Of a stretch of 22,498 bases of DNA, positions 1 to 7,858 are shown piece by piece. The translations under genes were made by a program, and so were the position numbers. The DNA lies in NCBI GenBank assembly GCA_937952895.1, contig CALFYC010000001.1:1-22498 (forward strand). Reading direction: 5' to 3'. Position 1 is the stretch's first letter. Every line of letters starts with the position of its first letter. The stretch comes from an uncultured Neisseriaceae bacterium. GTDB lineage: Bacteria > Pseudomonadota > Gammaproteobacteria > Burkholderiales > UBA11063. The notes beneath the pieces were generated by a model. The model ran no database searches. It was not told where the DNA came from and worked only from the letters and a program-made list of their open reading frames with translations.

Positions 1-613
1 ATAGCATGTATGGAGTAGGAGCATTAATCTCCTTATTGCTTAAAAGGTTATAAACATTAACAACATCCTGAATTCTAGTTTCCTTATTTCTATTATTCAT
101 TGACCCTAAAGCAACTCTCATATACACAAATTGTGGTGTTTCATATAATTGACCAGTGCTAAGATCGGAAATAGCGTATTTATTACAAATTTGCTTAAGT
201 TCAGAATATATGCACGATAAATCTCTATCGTGATTAATAATTGTATCAAGATAATCTAATTCGGAATCAGAATAATTCATATTATCCCATCTACCAATTA
301 GAATCATCTTATGATACATAGATTTAACACTTGGGACATTCTTGCAAGAGCCAAAAACTTTTTTATAGATATCTCCAATATACAGTCTTCCAGCCATTCG
401 CAAATGATTAGTATCAGCTTTATCTAGGCAAGCACTAATAAGTGATTTCTGAATGTCAGTAGTAGAACATCCATCAAAGCATTTTCTATATGCTTCTCTT
501 GCAATGTCAGTCCAATCAACGCCAATAGACGAGGACCACTCCATCCATTTGTTAATCTTGTCCGCATTGAACGGTTCATATTCACCGTTTCTTTTTTTTA
601 CTTTAGTTATCAA
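1..613 (-). CDS. nrdA: Ribonucleotide reductase, large (alpha) subunit, N-terminal part; cut by left edge
   Basis: This is the first ~204 residues of a class I-type ribonucleoside-diphosphate reductase alpha subunit, which makes deoxynucleotides for phage DNA synthesis. The N-terminus reads ITKVKKRNGEYEPFNADKI, a typical ATP-cone opening. Around residues 157-172 it has DLSTGQLYETPQFVYMRVA, the conserved block at the start of the catalytic barrel (family pattern ETPQ-x-MYMRVA). No ATG lies near the start: the only usable codon after an in-frame TGA is TTG at 613, and the ATP-cone alignment fits that start. No strong Shine-Dalgarno is visible. The gene follows the DNA ligase after a 52-base gap and should be co-transcribed with it. 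The active-site cysteines lie outside the window, so class and activity cannot be checked here. Confidence 0.9.
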   Translation of the reverse strand, partial: MITKVKKRNGEYEPFNADKINKWMEWSSSIGVDWTDIAREAYRKCFDGCSTTDIQKSLISACLDKADTNHLRMAGRLYIGDIYKKVFGSCKNVPSVKSMYHKMILIGRWDNMNYSDSELDYLDTIINHDRDLSCIYSELKQICNKYAISDLSTGQLYETPQFVYMRVALGSMNNRNKETRIQDVVNVYNLLSNKEINAPTPYML

Positions 614-665
614 ACTAATAACTCATATTTTTAATTTTATTATAAATGTATAAATAGCATCTATA

Positions 666-1820
666 TCAGATATCAGGCTCAAATTGACCATTGACAAATT
701 TTCCTTCTCTAATTTGAAGCCCAACTGGAAAAATGGGTATGCCTGTATCTGAATAATTTTGGAACTTTACAGTAAGATATTGATTTATATAAGAGTTAAG
801 ATTTTGCCATTGCTCTTCACGAACAGCATTAGGGCCAATGCATCTGACACCAAATGGCTGACCATCTTGAGTTTCACAAATAAAAATGCATTGACCAGCA
901 GAAAGGCCAGAGCCTTCATTCCCGCCAATAATTTTAAATTCAGCATCTTGAAAATCTTTATATTTTTGTAAATCAACACTACGATGTTTAAACTTGTACA
1001 CGCCATCAGTATTACGAATCATTGTGCCTTCAAAACCTTGAGCGGTAAACTCAGCATGTCTTTCGGCAAGTTCTTGTTCATCATGCACCAAATAAGTGGG
1101 CACAAGAACAATAGAGTCAGAATCGGCATCAGCAACCATTTGAGAGATAATCTTATAACGTTCATCAAAGAATAGTCCTTCAATTGCAAGGTCGTAAACC
1201 CAGTATTGAATCTTAGACAAATTAATATCTAAGTCGGTTTCATTTTTGATTGCAGTCATAATCTCTTGAAAAGAGAGTTGATGATTATACAGTTCGCCAT
1301 CCAAAATATCAAATGTATTCATTGCATCCATTAGATCATTTTTAATAGCCTGAATAGCTTTATATTCCTTGCCACCTCTACTTGTTGCGCGCATTTCATG
1401 ATTTAATTTTTTAATTAAACATCTAGCGCCATTCAGCTTTGGCTGCACATAGCAAGGATAAACAACATTATGTCCACGCTTAGTAAACTCATGAGCTAAC
1501 ATTGGCAATTCAACTTCAACCTGATGCATTAGCAAAGTTTGATCTTCAACATACTGTTCGTCAATCTTTCTATTAAAAGCAGACTGAGCCTCTAATACGG
1601 CTTGCTCATATGGAGTTGTCTGATTTTTTTTGCCAATATTTTTAGAATATATCTCTTTTTCATTGGTCTGAAATGAATCTGGATGATCAGCATACCCATG
1701 AGTAACACTTACCTTAGCTCTGATATTATCAAATTGTATAGCTGATATTGTCCAATATTTAATTTTGCCTTTACTAGAAAGACCAAAGAGATCTGGAAAC
1801 TCTTTTATATTATTAATCAT
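666..1820 (-). CDS. ATP-dependent DNA ligase with N-terminal WGR-like domain
   Basis: 384 aa from the ATG at 1820; the reading frame is open further upstream but that part overlaps the preceding endonuclease gene. Residues 8-85 form a small domain resembling WGR-type domains (GLSS-x-GKIKYW, HGY, KNIGKKNQTT). Nucleotidyltransferase motifs follow: motif I PKLNGAR with the predicted AMP-accepting Lys128, motif III ILDGELY (about 172-177), motif IV EGTMIRN (264-270) and motif V around KFKHRSVDLQKYKDF (276-290). The last ~90 residues are the probable OB fold. Motif I has Asn where most ATP ligases have Asp (KxDG). The enzyme seals nicks in phage DNA. Its start overlaps the stop of the GIY-YIG gene (AATGATTAA), suggesting coupled translation. 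A second, truncated copy of its N-terminal domain lies at 2522-2722. Confidence 0.9.
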   Translation of the reverse strand: MINNIKEFPDLFGLSSKGKIKYWTISAIQFDNIRAKVSVTHGYADHPDSFQTNEKEIYSKNIGKKNQTTPYEQAVLEAQSAFNRKIDEQYVEDQTLLMHQVEVELPMLAHEFTKRGHNVVYPCYVQPKLNGARCLIKKLNHEMRATSRGGKEYKAIQAIKNDLMDAMNTFDILDGELYNHQLSFQEIMTAIKNETDLDINLSKIQYWVYDLAIEGLFFDERYKIISQMVADADSDSIVLVPTYLVHDEQELAERHAEFTAQGFEGTMIRNTDGVYKFKHRSVDLQKYKDFQDAEFKIIGGNEGSGLSAGQCIFICETQDGQPFGVRCIGPNAVREEQWQNLNSYINQYLTVKFQNYSDTGIPIFPVGLQIREGKFVNGQFEPDI

Positions 1821-2472
1821 TTTTGTCCACAAATTTAAAACTATACCCACCAGTGCTTTGACGCTTGCCATTACATACTCTAGATATATGAGATATTGAA
1901 AGATTTAATTTTTCAGCAGCAGCAGTCAAAGAAGAAAAAACTTCATTAAGTTCAATACATAAAACATGTTTTGTTCCCTTATTTTTCTGACTTATGCTCA
2001 TTTTAAGCTTAGTATCGGAATTAGCTTTTTTACCAAGATTAATTTGTCTTATTTTATTTTTAGTAATCTCAGAAAGAACTTTACCAGAATGAGCAAGTCT
2101 AAGTTTGTCTTTAGAAGATTCAGTATGTCTACGCTGTTTCATTTTTGCGATAGTTTCAAAAGAATGCTTATATCCAGTATTGCTATTACCACCAATACAT
2201 AAATTATATCCATTATCACCAAAACTATTATATTCTTGTATAAATTCAACTTCTTTAGTATTAAGAATTTGCAAATCATCAGTGGTAAATAATACATCCC
2301 ATGTAAAATTTTCAAATCCATATTTAATTAAAGCAGCATGAAAATACTTGCAACTACGAGAATTATTTCTTGCTTGATTTATATGCTCAATTTTTCTTCT
2401 AGCAAGAGATCTTGCGGTTTGACCTATATATACTTTGCCATTTGTAATATTAGTTGCCTTATAAATAATCAT
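1813..2472 (-). CDS. Free-standing GIY-YIG homing endonuclease (NUMOD3/NUMOD1-like DNA-binding region)
   Basis: 219 aa. The N-terminus has IIYKATN and KVYIGQT spaced as in the GIY-YIG nuclease fold, followed by RRKIEH and a GYNLCIGG block typical of intron-type GIY-YIG enzymes. Residues ~100-165 contain repeated NUMOD3-like units (HSFETIAKMKQ, TESSKDKLRLAHSGK, SEITKNKIRQINLGKK). The C-terminus (about 172-217) resembles NUMOD1, a helix-turn-helix specificity module ending GGYSFKF. No group I core is visible around it, so it behaves as a free-standing seg-like homing gene. It sits between a truncated ligase N-terminus and the intact ligase gene, and its stop overlaps the ligase start. It has the strongest ribosome binding site noted in the window. 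Confidence 0.88.
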   Translation of the reverse strand: MIIYKATNITNGKVYIGQTARSLARRKIEHINQARNNSRSCKYFHAALIKYGFENFTWDVLFTTDDLQILNTKEVEFIQEYNSFGDNGYNLCIGGNSNTGYKHSFETIAKMKQRRHTESSKDKLRLAHSGKVLSEITKNKIRQINLGKKANSDTKLKMSISQKNKGTKHVLCIELNEVFSSLTAAAEKLNLSISHISRVCNGKRQSTGGYSFKFVDKND

Positions 2473-2476
2473 AATT

Positions 2477-2481
2477 CCTCC
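2477..2481 (-). promoter_or_regulatory. Strong Shine-Dalgarno (GGAGG) of the GIY-YIG gene
   Basis: The minus strand reads GGAGGAATTATG, so GGAGG lies four bases before the start codon at 2472. Most phage genes here have weak or no such motif, so this site supports both the start and the independent translation of the endonuclease. Confidence 0.75.
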
Positions 2482-2521
2482 ATATGAAATGATTGATTAA
2501 ATAATAAAGTAAAAATTATCA

Positions 2522-2722
2522 TCAGTCAAATGATTTACCAATATTTTTACCAACCTCTATTTTTCGAGACGAACTGACTATCTTACCATCAATGTATCCG
2601 TGGTCAACAATAATTTCAGAATAGTTGTCATAAGACACAACTGAAACAGACCACTGTTTAATTTTGCCAGAAGAAGAAAGGCCGTAAAGCTTTTGGTAAA
2701 ATTTTAAATTTTCTAAATTCAT
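2522..2722 (-). pseudogene. Truncated paralogue of the DNA ligase N-terminal domain
   Basis: 66 aa, ATG at 2722. It aligns along its whole length with residues 1-66 of the intact ligase: shared blocks include GLSS-x-GKIK-x-W, DN, HGY-x-D and KNIGK. It then stops (KNIGKSFD) just before the NQTTPYEQA segment that continues in the ligase. By eye about 40% of residues match, so this is a diverged copy and not a recent exact duplication. The open frame and its start, overlapping the end of the upstream gene, are preserved, so it may still be translated as a lone WGR-like domain. Alternatives are a ligase 5' fragment left when the GIY-YIG gene and a second ligase sequence came in, or a functional stand-alone domain. 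Confidence 0.7.
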
Positions 2723-3180
2723 TTATTATTTTTCATTTTTTGATATTGAGTTTTTCTATACTGTTTAGCTAAATCAAGTGAAGATTTTTTAGGTTTAGAA
2801 AAAACCGTATAATTATAATTTGTATCTTTGATGTTGTTGTTTATTATAGATCTAAGTTCAAATTCATCTTTAGGAAGATTTGAATCATTAAAATATATTA
2901 TAGATATACCATTTGCATTTGCCCATTCAGTTTTAACTCTATCTTTTTTTATTGAATCAATATATCCAAGCTCATCTTTATGAAAGTGTTGAACATATTC
3001 ATAGTGCTGGCGACCATTGAATTCAAGTGCAATGCCATAATCTATTAAAAATATATCAAACCTTTGATTTGTATCTGGAATATACAATTCCCAGTCAATT
3101 CTATTTTGAGGATAAAGTTTTAAACAAAGATCATATAAATATCTCTGTCCAGCTGAACCTCTACCGTCTGGAATGTTCAA
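2719..3180 (-). CDS. Probable Vsr/EDxHD-type endonuclease (free-standing homing nuclease candidate)
   Basis: 153 aa from a TTG at 3180, which directly follows an in-frame stop. The core reads RFDIFLIDYGIALEFNGRQHYEY, split here as RFDIF then ALEFNGRQHYEY, followed by KKDRVKTEW and GISIIYFND. This order (D, E-x-N-G-x-Q-H, D-x-x-K, then a beta strand) matches the very-short-patch-repair-like fold used by EDxHD homing endonucleases. A basic C-terminal tail may bind DNA. It overlaps the preceding 106-aa gene by 20 bases and the ligase-fragment start by 4 bases. No group I core is adjacent, so it would be a free-standing nuclease. The exact subfamily is uncertain. Confidence 0.65.
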   Translation of the reverse strand: MNIPDGRGSAGQRYLYDLCLKLYPQNRIDWELYIPDTNQRFDIFLIDYGIALEFNGRQHYEYVQHFHKDELGYIDSIKKDRVKTEWANANGISIIYFNDSNLPKDEFELRSIINNNIKDTNYNYTVFSKPKKSSLDLAKQYRKTQYQKMKNNK

Positions 3181-3481
3181 TTATCTGATCCTGAGAAATT
3201 TTATTATTTTTCTTCTTTTGATTAAATAAACCTTGGGCAACAAAGTAATCATAATATGCAGTAAATTCTTCATCTGTTATCTTTTCAAAATTAGAAGAAC
3301 AAAACATATTAACAGCAAATTTATTTATAACTCTTTCTATGTATAAAGAGGAAGTGACTTTGTCAACAAACAAAACGATAAAAGAGCCATCATCAACTAA
3401 AATACCACAGACCCTTTGGTTTCCCAAAGAGTCAGAAATTGGCAATCCAGAATCAACATCACACAACATTTTAAGCTTCAT
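3161..3481 (-). CDS. Hypothetical protein, 106 aa
   Basis: I do not recognise this family. The ATG at 3481 overlaps the stop of the upstream 258-aa gene in an ATGA arrangement, pointing to coupled translation. The first ~75 residues look like a compact beta-rich fold (MKLKMLCDVDSGLPISDS, then alternating hydrophobic strands). The last ~20 residues are basic (QKKKNNK). No signal peptide or membrane segment is apparent. Position between replication genes suggests an accessory role, but nothing in the sequence shows a function. Confidence 0.6.
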   Translation of the reverse strand: MKLKMLCDVDSGLPISDSLGNQRVCGILVDDGSFIVLFVDKVTSSLYIERVINKFAVNMFCSSNFEKITDEEFTAYYDYFVAQGLFNQKKKNNKISQDQIIEHSRR

Positions 3482-4254
3482 TTTTTCACCTTAGCATAAA
3501 CATTGTTTTTAACACATAATTCTTTATTATTACAAAAGTTACAATATGCCAAATTAGCAGAAGATGGCAAAATAAGTTTTGAAAATTTATCAGATATACT
3601 TCTTATATGATCCGAAACATAAAGTTTATTTAATGTTATTTTTGAATTAGTAGAGAAAATATTCCAGTCATAACCTATGTAATAAATATTACCTATCTTA
3701 ATAGATGCTTCATTGCAATAATCTATTGCAGCCAAAAGCTTTGTATTATATGCAACATGAGAATCAAGACCAGACTCTTTTCTTAATATTAAAAATATGT
3801 CTGTTTGTTTTTTATCAACCATCAATGCGTCTATATAAGAATAATATGCATTTCTGGGACTAATACCAACTGTGGTATGAAAATCCAAAACAGTTGCTAT
3901 ATGATGATACTTAGACAAAAGACTATGAATAACTTCATAGCCTTCTACAATTTTGGTATAAAGTCTAATTGAAATTAGTTTATGAATTTCAACATCAGAG
4001 TCAAACTTTTTAAAAAACAATAAAGTAGCAATATTCTGCAAACTGTCCAATGACAATTTAGGATTATTTAGATACTCCTTAAAAACATGACTGTATAAAA
4101 CAGCAGCATACTTATAAGGATCGCTAAAATCATCAAGATTTAAAGAATCATATGAAGAAAAATGCTTAGAGTAATGATCATAATCGTAATCATAGTTTGC
4201 AATAAATGGACATATTATATCAATTGGCAAATCTTTAGTAAGTATTTTGTTCAT
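3478..4254 (-). CDS. Hypothetical protein with C-terminal Cys cluster; possible degenerate PD-(D/E)XK-like protein
   Basis: 258 aa. The ATG at 4254 lies 20 bases inside the end of the primase-helicase gene and is preceded by GAGG, so the two are translationally coupled. The C-terminus carries CNFCNNKELC, like the iron-sulfur cysteine cluster at the end of Cas4/RecB-type nucleases, and resembles the C-terminus of the Cas4-like nuclease encoded at 7859-9866. The stretch YIDALMVDKKQTDIFLILRK could correspond to the D...ExK catalytic strands of such nucleases, but the canonical E-x-K is not clear. It may be an inactive or diverged relative, or an unrelated zinc/iron-binding protein. Family assignment is tentative. 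Confidence 0.5.
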   Translation of the reverse strand: MNKILTKDLPIDIICPFIANYDYDYDHYSKHFSSYDSLNLDDFSDPYKYAAVLYSHVFKEYLNNPKLSLDSLQNIATLLFFKKFDSDVEIHKLISIRLYTKIVEGYEVIHSLLSKYHHIATVLDFHTTVGISPRNAYYSYIDALMVDKKQTDIFLILRKESGLDSHVAYNTKLLAAIDYCNEASIKIGNIYYIGYDWNIFSTNSKITLNKLYVSDHIRSISDKFSKLILPSSANLAYCNFCNNKELCVKNNVYAKVKK

Positions 4255-4546
4255 TTAAGGCCTCATAAGCATCACGTTTAGCTTGTTCTCTATCTTGTCT
4301 ATTGGCATCACACATGTCGCGCATAGCTTGTTCTGTAACCTCTTTACCAAACGCTTTATCTGGCCATGTTTGTATCCAAAAAGTTCCCTTAAAAGAAGAT
4401 ATTTTATTTTTTCCAAAATAGGCTTCGAGGCATGGCATCTTATATGTGCCATCATAGTTCCAATGATAGTAGTCAGAATCATCTCTTCTTGAGTGAAGAT
4501 CATTATAAATATGCAAAATTGCATTTGCATCGTATTCAAAAGACGC
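4235..4546 (-). CDS. Primase-helicase, exon 2 (C-terminus)
   Basis: 103 aa plus stop, beginning ASFEYDANAILHIYNDLHS. This continues the helicase motor after exon 1 (which ends NSDIAEA), where DnaB-type proteins have their arginine-finger and DNA-contact region. The junction was set by frame, by a U at the 5' exon end and a G at the intron end, and by the protein match. Splicing after the following AAAT instead would give KSSFEYD and cannot be excluded by eye. The exon has no start codon of its own. The rest contains a basic/acidic helix (AMRDMCDANRQDREQAKRD). Its end overlaps the start of the 258-aa gene. Confidence 0.8.
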   Translation of the reverse strand, partial: ASFEYDANAILHIYNDLHSRRDDSDYYHWNYDGTYKMPCLEAYFGKNKISSFKGTFWIQTWPDKAFGKEVTEQAMRDMCDANRQDREQAKRDAYEALNEQNTY

Positions 4547-4553
4547 CTTTGTA

Positions 4554-5309
4554 TTAATATTCAGTCGTTACCTGAATATCTGTGTTTGTAATGTATTCTT
4601 TTATAAAACTAGTGGGATTGCTAATTATTGTTTCTGTATATCCATTAAATTTGATATCAGAATTGGAACCAAATTGTTTAATAACTTCTTGTTCTAATAT
4701 AAACAAATCCATTGGGGTGCCATTATAAATTGACAATATTTCTATAAAATCTGCTTTAACTTCAGATTTTATTTGGCGCAATCTATTTTTAATATTTCGA
4801 GATAATCCAATCTTGTAAATGATATTATTTGAAATATGGATAGCTATTATATAGCACTTAATATTCTTAATCTTTCCATTTAGTATATTCTTAATATTAA
4901 TTACGCCATCTGCTTTGCTTTTAAAATCATAGCATTTAGGGCATTTATTTTTACGACCAATAATACCAGCAACGCTTTGCCGAAAGCCTCCATGTGCTGG
5001 ACAATACCTAAGTATCTTGGAATGATATCCATAAAAATCACTAATATCATAAGTATAACCATAAAGAATATTATCTTTATCCAAAATAGCAACCAACTTA
5101 TCTCTAGTCTTATTTAATTTATTTTTACATAATTTTTCAATAGAGCATTTTTTACAACCAGTACCTCTAATTATATTGGTTGGTAATGCCTTAAATTCGC
5201 CATGAAAAGGGCACGTAAATGCCATATAAGATCTGGCATTCTTATAATCTGAAATATTATAAGAATAGTCTGGATGATGCTTTTCAATAGACTCTATTAA
5301 TTTTTTCAT
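4554..5309 (-). CDS. Intron-encoded GIY-YIG-like endonuclease with two N-terminal zinc ribbons
   Basis: 251 aa, inside the primase-helicase intron. Two related N-terminal repeats each carry a CPxHG...CxKC pattern: FTCPFHGEF then GTGCKKC (about residues 32-55), and YCPAHGGFRQ then NKCPKC (about 103-126). These look like DUF723-type zinc ribbons that recognise DNA. The C-terminal half (about 148-235) reads KCYIIAIHI, IIYKIGLSRNIKNRLRQIK and a later Glu-rich helix, matching the T5orf172/MUG113 branch of the GIY-YIG fold. The stop is 7 bases before the 3' splice site, so the last codons overlap the intron's terminal hairpin. The enzyme probably cleaves intronless copies of the helicase gene. Confidence 0.8.
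   Translation of the reverse strand: MKKLIESIEKHHPDYSYNISDYKNARSYMAFTCPFHGEFKALPTNIIRGTGCKKCSIEKLCKNKLNKTRDKLVAILDKDNILYGYTYDISDFYGYHSKILRYCPAHGGFRQSVAGIIGRKNKCPKCYDFKSKADGVINIKNILNGKIKNIKCYIIAIHISNNIIYKIGLSRNIKNRLRQIKSEVKADFIEILSIYNGTPMDLFILEQEVIKQFGSNSDIKFNGYTETIISNPTSFIKEYITNTDIQVTTEY
4557..4579 (-). other. Conserved terminal intron hairpin (UAACGA loop), primase-helicase intron
   Basis: ATATTCAG and CTGAATAT close a loop GTAACGA. The TAACGA ends 18 nt before the 3' splice site. The same arrangement recurs in three other introns of this window. Confidence 0.75.
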
Positions 5310-5598
5310 ACATTACTCACAGCTTTATGTTTCCATAAAGAATAGACTATATCTTCATCCCACACATCATGTGGGAGTCTTGTGTTTCGGAATCACTTAA
5401 TTCCTACGCTATAGCTAGCTAGTCGTTGAACCTTCCTCTGTTCGAGGCTCGGCTGCTGATTGCCACACTACTAAATTATTTTTAAGCATTCACACTTAGG
5501 CATATTTCATCCTTATGTTGTAGCTAATTTAGCTTACGCGGTGTTCCAGCAATTAACAAGATTTCAATTATATATTACTATATAACGGGCCAAAATTT

Positions 5599-7842
5599 AG
5601 CCTCTGCAATATCAGAGTTTGTAGGCTTCATGCCAGGAGGTAATTTTCTATACTCAATTGTGCCTATAAGTGTAACACCATACTTAACAGTCATAGATTT
5701 TAATTCATGAGAAAGAAACTTATATTTTTGTCTACTTTCATCATAATTAGGTACTGATAATAAATGTATATTGTCAATAAATAAAAATATATGCCTATCT
5801 GGATATTTAGAAGTGTAATGCTTTAAGATGCTTCCAACAAATTCAATACTTTTACCATGTTCACTATCAAGAATAATAAACTTATCTTGTTCAGCCATAG
5901 ACAAAAGTTGCTTATATGTTGTAGATCTTTCAGCCATTAAAGAGTCATATTCTATTGAATCTTTATAAAGATAAGGAGTGGCAAATTTATTAATATTTAT
6001 CATATCAAATAAATCATGATACTGACCATGTATTCTTTTAGAAACATCATAAGAAATAACTCTGGGTAAAAATTCCTTAGCACTATCGTCAATAGTTAAA
6101 TAAATACACATAGCACTTTCATTTAATGTGGCAATATTCCAAGAAAGACCAGCAAGCATGGAGGTTTTGCCAGCGTTTGCAGTACCTCCCACAAGCATCA
6201 TCTTTTGTTTTAAATCACCATTAAGTGCTATATTAATAGATCTATAATCATTACCAAAATTAAACTGAGTATGTCCTTCTTCCGACTCTTGATAGGCTTT
6301 AATACCTAACATGTCCGCAACTCTTGCTTCAGTATCCAAGACAGAAGTCTTAAATTGCTTTTCAACATCTTGAATTTTATCTATTGCAGAATTTAAAAAT
6401 GTCTCAATTCCTGCAACCTCTCCAGCAGATAATTGATTAACAAGCTCATCTAGTATAGCCTTTTTAGCTTTAGCTATTTTAAGATCATCAGCATTAACTA
6501 TCTTGTTTACTTCTTCCCTGATAGCTTTTTCAGAAACACCAGTATATTGAGAAAGTTCTCTTATCATACCTTCTCTTTTAATAGAGGAAGGATCTGCAGA
6601 TATAATTGGTATCATAGCAAAACATATTGATTCACTATCTCTAGCTTCATCATAATCAAATTGCTGAAGTCTCCAAGAGAAAGGATCTATCTTGGGAAGC
6701 TTAAGAAACGATTCAGCACCAAATTCTCTAATATATTCATCTGGATCAGATTTTACCAAAACAGTGTTACCAGAAGCGTCAACTATTTTTTTATCTGGAA
6801 GAAAAATAAATCTTATTTTAATATCATGAACTTTTCTTAAAGCGTCATCAAGGATTTGTTTCGCCTTGTTTTGTCCAGCTTCATCGCCATCAAGACAAAC
6901 AATAATATCATAAATTCCATTTCTTCTAAACATGTTTAAGTGAGATTCGTTAAGACTCAAGCCACATATGGCAACAGCATTTGTAATGCCATTGAAATGT
7001 GCAGTAACAGCATCAGCATTACCTTCAAAAACTATAGAAGGAGAAGGTTTAGTTCTGGCAACGTGAAACATATATAAAATTTCACTTTTTTTGCCAACAC
7101 CACATCTTGGATTCACTTTACTGTTAAGAAACTTAGTGCCATTAATCAATCTACCATTTTCATCTTTCAAGCCATCGTAAGTTAAGTTTCTGGCAGAAAA
7201 AGAAACAGGTCTTCCATATTCATCAAACAGCGTAAAGATTAAATTATTTGGATTAAAAAGACGATCATGGTCAAGATCATTTTCTTCCATAAATTTATAA
7301 CTATAGCCAATATTTTTTAAATGATCTTTTAAATGAGAAATATCATAACAACATCCAATGCCAATTTTCTTTGCAAACTCTGCAGTCCATCCTCTTTTTT
7401 TAAGTTCATTCATGTGGTCAGAAGAAAAATCTTGAGAAATAATATAGGTATGTATGGCTTTATACATATTAATAAGATTCATCTCGTATATTTCATCTTC
7501 TGAAAGTTTTGCCATTTCTATTGGAATGTCATATTTTTTAGATAGATACACAACAGTATCATCTATAAAGCCAGGACCAACAATTGGTCTGTGTTCTGTA
7601 ATATGACAAACATTAAAAATGTCTAAAGTAATACAACAGCTATGACACTTTAATAAAGGTATATTGTCAGAAGTTCTAAACATCGACATAGAGGGAGTGC
7701 TGTCGTCGTGCAAAGGACTAAGACAATGTATTTTTTTACCAGATGAAATATCTACGTTATATTTTTCGTTAACATATTCTGGTAAAAAAGATTTTATTTT
7801 TAATAATTGCTCTTCAAGGTTTTTTATTTTAATAAAAGACAT
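5599..7842 (-). CDS. Bifunctional primase-helicase, exon 1 (zinc finger, Toprim primase, DnaB-type helicase)
   Basis: 748 aa from the ATG at 7842. Domains in order: a CHC2-type zinc finger (C40, H45, C66, C69); a DnaG-like core (FNPNNLIFTLFDEYGRPVSF, about 196-215); a Toprim domain with FEGNADAV (E273) and CLDGDEAG (D318, D320); a helical linker; and a RecA-fold helicase with Walker A GGTANAGKTS (552-561) and Walker B IFLFIDN (685-691). One protein therefore primes and unwinds at the replication fork, like T7 gp4. The frame reads into the intron and stops after six more codons (KFWPVI), so an unspliced message gives a protein lacking the last helicase segment. The spliced product would be 851 aa. 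Confidence 0.92.
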
Positions 7843-7858
7843 TTAAATTCACTAAATC

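Larger units (their letters stand above)
4547..5598 (-). ncRNA. Group I intron in the primase-helicase gene
   Basis: 1052 nt between conserved helicase residues. Core elements on the minus strand: P, AATTGCTGGAACACC (5540-5554); Q, AATCAGCAGCC (5451-5461); R, GGTTCAACGACTA (5420-5432); S, AAGATATAGTC (5345-5355). R GACTA and S TAGTC form P7. P9 follows as CTTTATG-GAAA-CATAAAG with a GNRA loop. The 5' exon end GGCU can pair with intron GGCC near the 5' end, giving the expected U-G pair of P1 at the splice site. The endonuclease gene lies after P9, in the 3' third. A terminal hairpin with TAACGA in the loop overlaps the end of that gene. The intron ends ATACAAAG. Confidence 0.88.

Noticed and set aside
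640..656. TATAAATG/TATAAATA on the plus strand, resembling T4 late promoters
   Set aside because: It points away from all genes in the window and is expected by chance in AT-rich intergenic DNA.
1821..1871. Longer ligase N-terminus starting at 1871
   Set aside because: These codons overlap the C-terminal NUMOD1-like module of the endonuclease and do not match the N-terminus of the paralogous ligase fragment, which aligns from near the ATG at 1820.
4255..4539. Minus-strand ORF of 94 aa overlapping the end of the primase-helicase
   Set aside because: It is a shadow frame. The other frame (4235-4546) carries sequence that continues the helicase and joins exon 1 in frame.
5578..7842. Primase-helicase as a truncated pseudogene ending WPVI
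   Set aside because: The missing C-terminus is present in frame after a well-formed group I intron.
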